Positions 50,186 through 59,781 of a DNA stretch of 64,000 bases are shown piece after piece; positions within the stretch are counted from its first letter, which is position 1; each line of letters opens with the position of its first letter. The notes below the pieces were generated by a model. It had not been told where the DNA came from. It did no database searches and worked only from the letters and a program-made list of their open reading frames with translations. The DNA is from Spirodela intermedia (taxonomy: Eukaryota; Streptophyta; Magnoliopsida; Alismatales; Araceae), in contig LR746265.1 in NCBI GenBank assembly GCA_902729315.2, positions 7,993,392-8,057,391 on the forward strand. The letters are read 5' to 3'. A program made the position numbers and the translations under genes.

Positions 50186-50605
50186 TACAGTTAGGTTTCT
50201 AGGCAAAGTCCTCTCGCGTGTACGACCACTCCTTGCCCCACAGCCGGCTGACCACCGGTGACGTGGAAGGGGAGTGGCACACACGTGCACCTACCGATCC
50301 AAGCAAGCCGCTCGAGCCCCTGCTCGCGGCTACTCCCCGACTGCGCTTCCGACCCGCTTGCGGGCCCGGCTGGCCGGCGGGTCCCCCCATTTTGCAATAT
50401 TTTTATTTTTATTTCTTGTTCTTCATTTATCTCAAAACTAAGACTGTAAAAATCGTATAAAATCACATAATTACCCAAAAATTCACGTTAATCAACTGAA
50501 AACCACTTTTCATGCTTTAACACAAATATAAGTCTATTTATCATGAGTTAAGGCTAAAACTATATTATTTACTAATTATTAACTCATGATAATGAAGACT
50601 TATCA

Positions 50606-50616
50606 CACCCCCCAAC
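50606..50616 (-). other. Polypurine tract next to the 3' LTR
   Basis: Minus strand GTTGGGGGGTG lies immediately before the TGATAAGTC start of LTR-A, where a Ty3/gypsy element primes plus-strand DNA. The same sequence lies next to LTR-B on its outer side (56690-56700), which is unexpected. Confidence 0.8.
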
Positions 50617-52221
50617 TTAAATCATTGCTAGTCCCTTAGCAATGGAATTACGAAAATAAAAATTTACAAATCTCAAACATCATATTTCAATACAGAAAAG
50701 AAATACAATTAGAAATGATGCACCTTTAAACACTTTGGATTCTTATATCAAGTATTTAAGAATGATGTCAAGCACTTAAATGTTTAAACACTCCTTGGAA
50801 TAACAATCTAGACTTCACTTCTTCTATTCACATCTTTATCACTTCTTCACTCATAGATGTATTTACAAGATGTTCCAATTTTCAATACTCATCCAAGAAT
50901 AATATTGATCTTACATTTCCCTTTTTCTATGACTTGATTTTTGAAGTTTGCACTATATTTCTTCCTTCTTTTTTTTTTTTTATATATATATATAGTGGAT
51001 AAGTAGCTTTTCCTGTAGACAAATTTCGACAATAAGAATGATGTCTCACACCCTCCATGTGTACTCTTCATTTTCAGGGCTTCCACTTTATCCACTTATT
51101 TTTCAGCAAGTGTTTTTCTATGCACGATTTTCGACAATGAGAATGATGTCTCACACCCTCCATGTGTACTCTTCGTTTCTAGATTTTTCACATTGCTCTC
51201 TCTTTTTTTTTTTTTTTTTTTTTTTGAAATAAGTGATTTCTCCTCACAAGTCCTATAGATCAGGGTGCAAAAATCTCCATTAAACTCAAATGATCAATCA
51301 AATTTTCACATCAAGTAAATATTATCCATCAAGATCATGAAGTGAAAATCTGTAAAATCAAATCCATGTTATCTATCATGTATCCAAGGAGTATTCCAAC
51401 ATTTCATGCTACTAGATCATTCTTTTGACTCAATAATAATCTTCCTAGTATCTTTTGGTATCAATCAATCTAATTGATTTAATTTTTCATGCATGCAATA
51501 TGATGTAAGGAATTTGTAAATTAGATAGTTCTGACAGTTCTGTTTTCTGTTTTCAGTTTTAGCAGCAATAAATTTGTCAAAAATAAATCAAAACTATCTT
51601 CTTTATAGCTGTAATTTCGAATTTCAGTAATATATGTCTAGGGGATTGAAATGTGAGAAAAGGGTCTCTATAATTTCAAATTTCGGGTTGTTTTTTCATC
51701 TGCTGTTTTTGACAGTCTGTTGTTCCTGACAGAAAACCAGAAAATAGATGTTGCAGTTTTTCCGAATTCGGCGATTTTTTTTTTTTTTTTTTTAGTTTCT
51801 GTTCTAAGTTGGATAAAATGCAAACATATGTTCTTAATCGTCCTACAGCATAAATTAATAATGAATACTTCCCCCCCGACTTAAAAATGACATTGTCCTC
51901 AATGACACAGAAAACTCGAAACAGAATATGCAGAAAATATAATTTTCAAGTGAAGCATGCATATGTGCAAAGTTAAGCATTAAAAATATTTTCATAAATG
52001 ATGAAGCTTAGAAAGACATCACCTCAACCTTGTTTTTAATTTTCCACTTCATCTTACACTCCTCCTGCACTTTTTCGACAGAAAAACAAATACAGAAACA
52101 AGTACTGCGAAATTCTAAGAAAAACAGAGCTTAAAAAAAAATCAAACAGAATGAAATAAAAACCATGGGTTGCCTCCCATGCAGCGCTGAATTTAATGTC
52201 TCCAGCTGGACAGCTCTTATA
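50617..52221 (-). other. Non-coding internal 3' region of the recent element
   Basis: About 1.6 kb between the acidic ORF and the polypurine tract. It has T-rich runs (51204-51225, 51778-51793), a TA microsatellite (50980-50994) and an imperfect direct repeat of about 45 bases (51025 and 51130, sharing GAATGATGTCTCACACC). No frame of note. An older, diverged version is at 56857-58286. Confidence 0.7.
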
Positions 52222-53283
52222 TCATATAAGCTGATCTATGGCCATCAAAATATATTTGTATCCCAAGGTAAGTTTTATGATATTCTTTTTCAGATTTAGC
52301 ATAAATTCATATACTTCATATATATACCTTGACATACTTTCAGCCAAAACAAAATGGAAATTAACAAAATTTTCCCAAAAATAATATTTCCATTTTGAAA
52401 AGAATCTTTCCTTATTTCTATCTTGTTTTGTTAGGCTCTCATTCATTAATAAATACTTTCTATTAATAAACCATAAAATGTGATCAGGCCATATAATTTT
52501 CAGATTAGCTCTTGCCCAATCTAGAACTTTTTCATCTAAATTGGTATCTCTAATTCTTCCACTCACCCATTTCTTAATGTCTTCTTTTATCTGCATAATC
52601 TTCCCCTGCTCCATTTTATCTTCCATACATATTTGTTCAATTTGGGAGGAGTGAAATATTTCAAGCTTAGAAATAATTCTAATGGGCTGTGGGTTTTGAA
52701 GGATGGAAGGATTGTCTTCTTTAATCTCAGATCTAATGAATTCAGTAAAATTCAAATTTTCTCCTCCAAAATTATCTCTATATTCATATCTATTATTTTC
52801 GCTTGTTCCCATTAGTTGAATCAATTCTTTTTCTAGCTTTTCGTTTCTCAACTCATCAAATTCTTCATCTTCCCAAGAGCTATCTTTAAATTTTGGTATA
52901 TGATATACATCATCATCCTCACAATCAACATCCATGGCTGCAAAATTATGATTAGATTCATTAATTTCGTCTCCTACATCTCCCAAATCAGTTGATTTTT
53001 CCTCACTTGAAATATATTTTTCTTCATTTCTGTCCTTACTCCCTTCTACTAAAATTTGGATGATTTTTCTATGATCAGTTGCTGTTTCTTCATCTAAGGG
53101 TTCTTTCTCCTCATCATCCTCGCTATATTCATTCATCAATTGTGAGCAATAAATGATTTTATTCAAATTTTCTGCTACTACATTTTTGGCCTTAATATTC
53201 TCATTTACTTCTAATGGATCATCAATTTCTTCTAATAATTGAAAATAAGGTTCAGGTAAAATATTCTCACTCAATATATTCAC
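52222..53283 (-). CDS. Acidic 353-residue ORF downstream of gag, unknown function
   Basis: Intact frame in the position where pol would begin, 42 bases beyond the end of gag. The N-terminal two thirds are highly acidic (EYSEDDEEKE, DVDCEDDDVY, SSWEDEEFDEL). The C-terminal third is basic and aromatic, with KWVSGRIRDTN, KWKYYFWENFVNFHF and hydrophobic stretches. I see no protease DTG/DSG site, no YxDD reverse transcriptase motif, no integrase zinc finger and no chromodomain, and I recognise no family. It could be an accessory protein of this element lineage, a captured host fragment, or chance. An unbroken frame next to a broken gag is notable. Confidence 0.55.
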   Translation of the reverse strand: MNILSENILPEPYFQLLEEIDDPLEVNENIKAKNVVAENLNKIIYCSQLMNEYSEDDEEKEPLDEETATDHRKIIQILVEGSKDRNEEKYISSEEKSTDLGDVGDEINESNHNFAAMDVDCEDDDVYHIPKFKDSSWEDEEFDELRNEKLEKELIQLMGTSENNRYEYRDNFGGENLNFTEFIRSEIKEDNPSILQNPQPIRIISKLEIFHSSQIEQICMEDKMEQGKIMQIKEDIKKWVSGRIRDTNLDEKVLDWARANLKIIWPDHILWFINRKYLLMNESLTKQDRNKERFFSKWKYYFWENFVNFHFVLAESMSRYIYEVYEFMLNLKKNIIKLTLGYKYILMAIDQLI

Positions 53284-53325
53284 TGTCCTAACATTTTCAT
53301 TTCGTGGGTTTTTTTCTAAATTTAT

Positions 53326-54350
53326 CTAGCTAGACTCTTCTTGCTGAAATCTTACTGTTGGACAGTTTTCTGAATTTTCTATGGGCTGACGAGGTAGCTG
53401 TCCCTCTTCTCTCTTATTCTCAAGAGCCTCTATAATTTGTTTCTGATGAAGCATCATTTGATTCATAGTTTGTTGCATCATTTGGCTCATTTGCTGCATC
53501 ATTTCCATAGCATCAGGTTGGGTTTGAGAGGGCTGATTTTTCTGAAATCTATTTTCTTGTTTTGGACGAAATTCAGAGTTTGAATTGGGTCTAAGTGCTT
53601 CTGGATTTTGAATATTATTTGGGTCTCTCCATGAAAAATTATTCCTCCAATTAGGATTATAAGAATTTGAAAATTTTTCCCTATTTCTATTAAAACCGTG
53701 AGCTACTTGCACTTGTTCTTGCATAGGGTGAAATGATTGATCTAAATTATAACATTGAAGTTCAGAATAATCATTTTCACCATACATAGGACATGTACTA
53801 TTCGAATTAAGTTGAGGGTTAAAAGGCTTTCTAATATTATCAATAAGTAAATCAATTTTTTTTAATCTTTGATTAATCTGATTAACCTCATTTCTAAGTT
53901 TAGAATCATCATCATGATGCAATTCATAAATTCCTCTCTTCTTATCCCTGTCATATAATTCAAAAGAGGCTTGATCTCTAGAATTTTCACTTAAATTCTC
54001 ATAAAGATTGTAAATCTCATCAGGAGTTTTCTCCATAAAAGCTCCTCCACATATAGAATCAACCATATTTCTATGTTGTTCTAATAATCCATCATAAAAA
54101 ATTCTATTGAGCTGCCACTTGGGTATAGCATGATGAGGACACTTTCTAAGTAAATCCTTGAATTTTTCCCATGTCTCATGCAAAGTTTCTCCTGGTCTTT
54201 GAGAAAAACTCTATATATGTTTTCTCATATTTTGAGTTTTTCCTAAGGGATAAAATTTTCGAAGAAAGGCCTGTTCTATATCTTTCCAGCTAGTTAATTC
54301 TCTATCTAATGTGGATAGCCAATGACTAGCTTTGTCCCTAAGTGTATGAG
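53326..54350 (-). pseudogene. gag: gag, central and C-terminal part (broken)
   Basis: The frame after the base loss near 54352 carries the retrotransposon gag domain core, interrupted by an in-frame TAG at 54211-54213. From 54183 it is open to 53326 and includes CPHHAIPKWQ, FYDGLLEQHR and GGAFMEKTPDEIYNLYENL. Further on, where related gags have a CCHC zinc knuckle, it reads CPMYGENDYSELQC, so the second Cys and the His are gone. The tail is Met/Gln-rich (MMQQMSQMMQQTM). With a frameshift, a stop and a lost knuckle, this copy cannot make normal Gag. Confidence 0.85.
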
Positions 54351-54725
54351 GAATAATTTCATCTTAATAATTTCTGGTGTAACTTGAGGGAGATTAACTA
54401 AATCACAGACCATATGAAATTTTTCTAAGTGCTGATGAGGTTCCTCTAAAGGCAATCCATGAAAATTAGGGAGCATTTGAAAAATTCCTGAATTTATTTC
54501 GAATTTAACAGTGGGTGCTAATGGGACTCTAATATTAGATGCTCTTTGAAATGAATTAGGGATATAATGATTTTTCATGGCCATAGGATTGTTCTCAGTT
54601 TGACCTGTACTTCCTTCAGGATCCATCAAAATTAATTTTTCTTTCGGATTTTTATTTTTGAATGAAATAATGAAAGGATTTTCTAGCCTTGGATGCAAGG
54701 ATCTTCTACCATGCATAAAAATCAA
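54306..54725 (-). pseudogene. gag: gag, N-terminal part (broken)
   Basis: First 139 codons of a Ty3/gypsy gag of the Athila/Tat kind, read from the ATG at 54725 and ending at a stop at 54306. The segment around VKFEINSGIFQMLPNFHGL and EEPHQHLEKF is typical of the family. Near 54351-54354 one base appears missing: the downstream frame continues the conserved gag sequence while this frame runs into the stop. The homologous protein continues in the next entry. Confidence 0.8.
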
Positions 54726-54900
54726 TAAATTCGAGAGAAAAAGTTAGTAACTGTTACCCTCCTTCAGGATGCTCCAGTCCTTGCCGTGCTTCTTTTCGTT
54801 CCCTTTTTCTAATCGGCAAAAAGAAAATAAAACAAGAGTAAAGTTTTTTTTTTTGTGTACTCTAAGAGAAAAACAGAAAAATACTAAATATTATTCAATA

Positions 54901-54920
54901 CATCCCCGGCAACGGCGCCA
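54901..54920 (-). other. Primer binding site, tRNA-Asp type
   Basis: Minus strand TGGCGCCGTTGCCGGGGA, complementary to the last 18 bases of plant tRNA-Asp including CCA. It is separated from the LTR end by AATTT. Athila-group Ty3/gypsy elements use this primer. Confidence 0.9.
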
Positions 54921-55420
54921 AAATTTGACGTGACTCAGTTGTTGTATGTTAAATCACGCAAATATAAAATTTATAAAACTAGAAAATACGAATTTTCAGA
55001 TATTTAGAAGTATTTCTAAATAAATATATCAATTATAATTCAATAAAAAATCCAAAAATAGCGGTAATTTTCCAGGTCGATCACAGGGATGTAATATAAT
55101 ATCTGGTAATTATTCAGAATTTTTCTCAATGAGTACAATTTTCTTACGAATTTTATACTAGGAAATAAAAAGGAAATATATTTAAAATTCACGAAAAAAA
55201 GAGGAAATAAGGGTGCGGACGTCAGGATGACGTCAGCGCCCGGCGAACGCGAATCAGGCGGAAACAGAGTTCCGCCCGGCGATTCTTACGTAGGCGATTA
55301 CAGACGACTCAATTAATCAAATTAAGATCTGTAAAAGCCGGAAGAATCGTAATTGAACGAAGTATAGTTTGGTAAATTAAAATCAACAAAGTATCACTAA
55401 ATGAAGCGTAAATTAAATTG

Positions 55421-55708
55421 AAAGCAGGAAAACAGAGTTCCGGCGTCGCGACGGCGATGCGTCGGCGATGCACCGGAATCCTGAGCGTTCGGGAGGATCG
55501 TCGTGCAGTGTCCACGGCCTCGAAGGCTCTCCTTGGACAAAGACGACGTGGGCAATCTCTAGATAAAGCAGGAAAACAGAGTTCCGGCGTCGCGACGGCG
55601 ACGCGTCGGCGATGCACCGGAATCCTGAGCGTTCGGGAGGGTCGTCGTGCAGTGTCCACGGCCTCGAAGGCTCTCCTTGGACAAAGACGACGTGGGCAAT
55701 CTCTAGAT
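55421..55708. repeat. 144-bp tandem duplication inside LTR-B
   Basis: Counterpart of the LTR-A duplication, units at 55421 and 55565. Its presence in both LTRs shows the duplication existed before this copy inserted and marks a derived subfamily. Confidence 0.9.
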
Positions 55709-56227
55709 CTTCTCGCGAAGTCTAGAGACCAATGAAGTGGGTCGTCGAATCGTCTCCGGCGGCTGTCACCCGGCGGAGCGGAAAAACGGCGACTTTGCGG
55801 CTCTCCGGCGGCTGTCACCCGACGGAGAGGGGCTGGATGGAGGTGAGGCGCGTGTTAGGGAGCTTCATCCTCAGGTCCGCGCAGCAAGAGGAGGCTCTTC
55901 ATCGCATCTGGTACGCTCTCAGGAGGTGGCGACTGGTCTCCCGGCGGATCGTCCTCTTCCCGACGACGGCTTGTTCGTCGATCAATCGGAGATGATTTAC
56001 TCGATGGATTGCGATCCTTTTATCGCGAATCGTTCAGAAATTTTAGTAGCAATGCTCCGCGAATCGCGTTGACGAGATTTTCGCCGATGATCCAGCGATT
56101 CCGGTTGCTTAATCCTTCACCGGCGATCTGCAGGAAAGTCGCGATAATCAGTTAAAAATATATGAATTTTGACTCTGGGAGGATTCGAACCCGCGGCGGT
56201 CGCCCGCCCCTGAACAAGGTGGATTTA

Positions 56228-56270
56228 GTCCCACATCGGTTGTGCGCGGATTATTCGGGCGAATATATAG
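56228..56270 (+). promoter_or_regulatory. snRNA-type promoter in LTR-B: USE + TATA with Pol III spacing
   Basis: GTCCCACATCG (56228-56238) is a perfect match to the plant snRNA upstream sequence element RTCCCACATCG. TATATAG starts 25 bases after it (56264). In plant U6-type genes the two elements stand about three helical turns apart; Pol II snRNA genes have one turn more. Expected start is near 56293. The strand is opposite to gag. The TATA is nearly palindromic and could instead serve the element's sense promoter. Confidence 0.5.
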
Positions 56271-56292
56271 TAAGTTAGCTTTCTAGGCAAAG

Positions 56293-56488
56293 TCCTCTCG
56301 CGTGTACGACCACTCCTTGCCCCACAGCCGGCTGACCACCGGTGACGTGGAAGGGGAGTGGCACACACGTGCCCCTATCGATCCAAGCAAGCCGCTCGAG
56401 CCCCTGCTCGCGGCTACTCCCCGACTGCGCTTCCGACCCGCTTGCGGGCCCGGCTGGCCGGCGGGTCCCCCCATTTTGCAATATTTTT
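56293..56488 (+). ncRNA. Predicted hairpin-rich RNA downstream of the USE/TATA (LTR-B)
   Basis: About 185 bases, GC-rich, without an internal TTTT, ending in TTTT (56474) and TTTTT (56484), as a Pol III transcript would. Complementary arms: CCACTCC (56310-56316) with GGAGTGG (56355-56361); GCCGC/GAGC (56391-56401) with GCTC/GCGGC (56406-56414); GACCCGC (56435-56441) with GCGGGTC (56461-56467). It matches no RNA family I know. Transcription is inferred only. Confidence 0.25.
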
Positions 56489-56689
56489 ATTTTTATTTCT
56501 TGTTCTTCATTTATCTCAAAACTAAGACTGTAAAAATCGTATAAAATCACATAATTACCCAAAAATTCACGTTAATCAACTGAAAACCACTTTTCATGCT
56601 TTAACACAAATATAAGTCTATTTATCATGAGTTAAGGCTAAAACTATATTATTTACTAATTATTAACTCATGATAATGAAGACTTATCA

Positions 56690-58286
56690 CACCCCCCAAC
56701 TTAAATCATTACTAGTCCCTTAGCAATGGAATTACGAAAATAAAAATTTACAAATCTCAAACATCATATTTCAATACAGAAAAGAAATACAATTAGAAAT
56801 GATGCACCTTTAAACACTTTGGATTCTTATATCAAGTATTTAAGAATGATGTCAAGAACTGAAATATTAAAGCACTCCTTAGAATAACAATTTAGGCTTC
56901 ATTTCTTCTATTCACATCTTTATCAATTCTTCACTCATAGATAGAATTCACAAGATGTTTTAATTATTAATATTCATCCAAAAATAATATTAATTTTATA
57001 TTTTCTTTTTTCCATGACTTGATTTTTGAAGTTTACATAATATGTTTTCTATTTTTTCTATAGTAGATAAGTAGCTTTTTCTATAGATAAATTTTGACAA
57101 TAAAAATGATGTCTTACATCCCCCATGTGTACTCTTCATTTTCAGGGCTTTCATATTATCTACTTATTTGAAAGTAAATATTTTTCTATAGATGATTTTC
57201 AACAATGAGAATGATGTCTCACACCTTGTATGTGTACTTTTCGTTTTTAAATTTTTCACATTGTTCTTTTTTTCTTTCGAAATAAGTGATTTCTCCTCAC
57301 AAGTCTTATAGATTAGGGTGTAAAAATCTCAATTAAACTCAAATGATCAATCAAATTTTCACACCAAGTAAATATTATCCATAAAAATGAGGAAGTGAAA
57401 ATTTATAAAATCAAATCCATGTTATCTATCATGTGTCCAAGGAGTATTCTAACATTACATGCTACTAAATCATTATTCTAACTCAATAGTAATCATCCTA
57501 ATAATTTTTAGTATCAATCAATCTAATTGACTTAATTTTTCATGCATGCAGTATGATGTTAGAAATTTATAAATTAAATAATTTTGACATTTATGTTTTC
57601 TATTTTTAATCCTATTTTCCGCAACGATGAATTGTCTAGGGAATAAGTCAAAATTTTCTATTTTTAATCCTATTTATGTCCAACGATGTTTTCTATTTCT
57701 TAAAAGTAAATCAAAACTATCATCTTTATAGCTTTAATTTTTGAACATCAGAAATAATGTCTAGGGAATTGAAATGTGAGAAAGTGTCTCTAAGGTTTCA
57801 AATTTTGGACTGTTTTTTTGGCTGTTTTTGAGAATCTATAAATTGTTTTCTACAATTTCTGATTAAAAACCAAAAAATAGGTGTTGTAGTTTTTTCGAAT
57901 TTTTTTTAGTTGCTTTTATAAGTGAGCATGAAAAAAAATACAAACACATGTTCTTAATCATCCTATAACATAAATTAAGACTTAATACTTCATCTCCTAA
58001 CTTAAAAATTACATTGCCTCAATGTCATAGAAAAATCGGAATAAAATATATAAAAAATATAATTTTCAAGTGAAGCATGCACATACCCAAAATTAAGTAC
58101 TAAAAATGTTTTCATATAAGATAAAGTTCAGAAAAAATCACCTTAACCTCGTTTTTTAATTTTCCACTTCATCTTACACTTCTACACTTTTATTTCGGAA
58201 AAAAAAAATTCAGAGACAAATATTACAAAATTCTAAAAAAAATAGAACTTAAAAAGATAGAATGAAATAAACACCATGGGTTGCTA
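56690..58286 (-). mobile_element. Partial internal region of a second family 1 element
   Basis: Homologous to 50606-52176 (polypurine tract and non-coding 3' region), same orientation. The first 167 bases (56690-56856) have one difference from the recent element. From 56857 on, similarity drops abruptly to a clearly diverged level. It ends at ACCATGGGTTGC (about 58286), just short of the sequence that would encode the acidic ORF. Confidence 0.8.
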
Positions 58287-58412
58287 AAATAAAAAGCATG
58301 GCTATTATAATTGTTACATTCATGTGTATACCATTTATGCTATCTAATTGTTTGACCTCTTATCATATATAAAATATTAGATATTTTAATTTACAAAAAA
58401 AGGAATGTACCA
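58287..58412. other. Unassigned AT-rich spacer
   Basis: Short sequence between the truncated internal region and an inverted LTR fragment. No feature recognised. Confidence 0.4.
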
Positions 58413-58720
58413 ATAAGAAGTCTTTATTATCATGAGTTAAGAATTAATTAATAATATATATTTTCACCTTAACTTATGATAAAACCTTATATTTATGTTA
58501 AATCAAGAATTTTTTGTGATTAATGTGATTTTTTTTAATTATTTGAATTTATATGATTTTCACATTCACATTTTTGAGTTAAAATAAAGAAAAATAAAAT
58601 AAATAAAAAATACCACGAAGGGGGGGTTCCATAGACTAGTTAACACCGAGCAGCTGATAGAGGGTTCCACACATGGGTGGGAAACTCAATTAGGGAAGTT
58701 GTGAGCTAGGGTTGAGTTGC
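58413..58720 (+). repeat. Fragment of a family 1 LTR in opposite orientation
   Basis: Reads AAGTCTTTATTATCATGAG and then AT-rich sequence matching the U3 start of family 1 in plus orientation, decaying toward a GGGGGGTTCC segment. The rest of the LTR is missing. It is old and diverged, and the right boundary is approximate. Confidence 0.6.
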
Positions 58721-59781
58721 TTTCATATATGGGCATATATATTTTAATTTATTCAGTTGAGAATCTCTTCTACTATTTGTATTATTTCTTCTTGCTATTG
58801 AAAGGTAGGTGTTGTCATTTACCAGAACATGGTGCCTATTTCTTGTTTCTATCTTTGTAGTGGATGATGGATGATGATATTGCTTAGTTGAAGATGTTGG
58901 CTCTGACCTAGACTCACATCAAGGCAACTAATGGTTGACCTTGTTTATTCCACCCATTTGTAAGATAGAAAGGTAGATAGGGATCTGGACAAAGATAGAG
59001 AGACATGGGGAGAGATATTGAGATATAGATAGAGAGAGAGAGTAAGAGGGTGGATGGTTGTGAGATAGATATGTATGAGAGAAAACATGCTTTGGGCTTT
59101 TGGTGACATTTAATGGGCCTGATTCTAGTGCCTACTACAAGAAAAATCAGCACAAGTTTTGGTTTGAACTTATTGACTGACATTACTAATGAGACATGGA
59201 TATTTTTTACTTTGAATGGGCTTGAGGCTTATGGGCTTTGTGAATCCCACCTCTAGTTCACCCCTAATATGGGGAATGGGAGAGCGTGGGGCCCAATAAT
59301 ATAAATGTTGGTGGAGTGAGAAAAAAGATCAGTAAGCTTCTAATTAGGACTATTTAAAGCTCATGCTTTTGGGCCTTATAAGGCTCATATATGGATCCAA
59401 TTATCTTGAGCCTAATGCACACACTCCAATTGAAGCCATTTTCCCTGCATTGGTTGATTATAAGCTAATTTCCAAGGTTATGGGTTTTCAGGCTTAGTAG
59501 TATTTGAAAGTTAAGGGCTATTCTTAAAAAAAAATCAATCCACTTGAGTCGAAAGGGGTTGATTGTGTGTATTCCCCTTCATATATTATTAATTAATAAT
59601 ACAAAATCTATTGTGATAAATATGAGTATATTAGGAAATATAAGAAAAAAATCATACTTGAGAAAAAAATGATCATGACAACTTGAAAATAGGAATAATA
59701 ATTTTTTACTAGAGTATCTTATGTGTTTTCTTTGATGTTGACATGGTTTGGGTAGATCGTGACCTTGAGACATTAGATGCA
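58721..59781. other. Intergenic DNA, no gene recognised
   Basis: Contains a GA-rich patch around 58990-59045 and small open frames without recognisable content. Confidence 0.45.

Larger units (their letters stand above)
48853..50605 (-). repeat. LTR-A (3' LTR of the recent element)
   Basis: TGACGTGACTCAG...GACTTATCA on the plus strand. It contains a 144-bp tandem duplication (units starting at 49337 and 49481) also present in LTR-B. It differs from LTR-B by one 11-base gap near 49091 and mostly C/T or G/A changes. It carries TGACTCA (48858), TGACGTCA (49144), a B-box-like sequence (50097) and USE/TATA (50144-50185). Confidence 0.9.
48853..56689 (-). mobile_element. Recent non-autonomous Ty3/gypsy-type element with gag (TR-GAG-like)
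   Basis: Two LTRs (about 1.75 kb, differing at roughly 20-30 positions by eye plus short indels) flank 4.3 kb of internal sequence. Minus orientation is fixed by the tRNA-Asp primer site next to the right LTR, the G-rich polypurine tract next to the left LTR, and the gag reading direction. Internal contents on the minus strand: broken gag, an acidic 353-codon ORF, then about 1.6 kb of non-coding sequence. No protease, reverse transcriptase, RNase H or integrase motif was seen, so it needs enzymes from another element. There is no target duplication: the left flank is an older copy's polypurine side, and the right flank is more internal sequence. Confidence 0.85.
54926..56689 (-). repeat. LTR-B (5' LTR of the recent element)
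   Basis: 1764 bp, nearly identical to LTR-A, with the same 144-bp duplication (units at 55421 and 55565). The primer binding site lies five bases from its inner end. It carries a perfect USE at 56228-56238 and TATATAG at 56264. Open frames in it (for example 55309-55818 minus, with a 48-residue repeat) are LTR sequence and not genes. Confidence 0.9.

Noticed and set aside
52222-54725. An autonomous element with hidden pol between the LTRs
   Set aside because: No reverse transcriptase, RNase H, integrase or protease motif in any frame of the 4.3-kb internal region, which is also too short to hold gag and pol.
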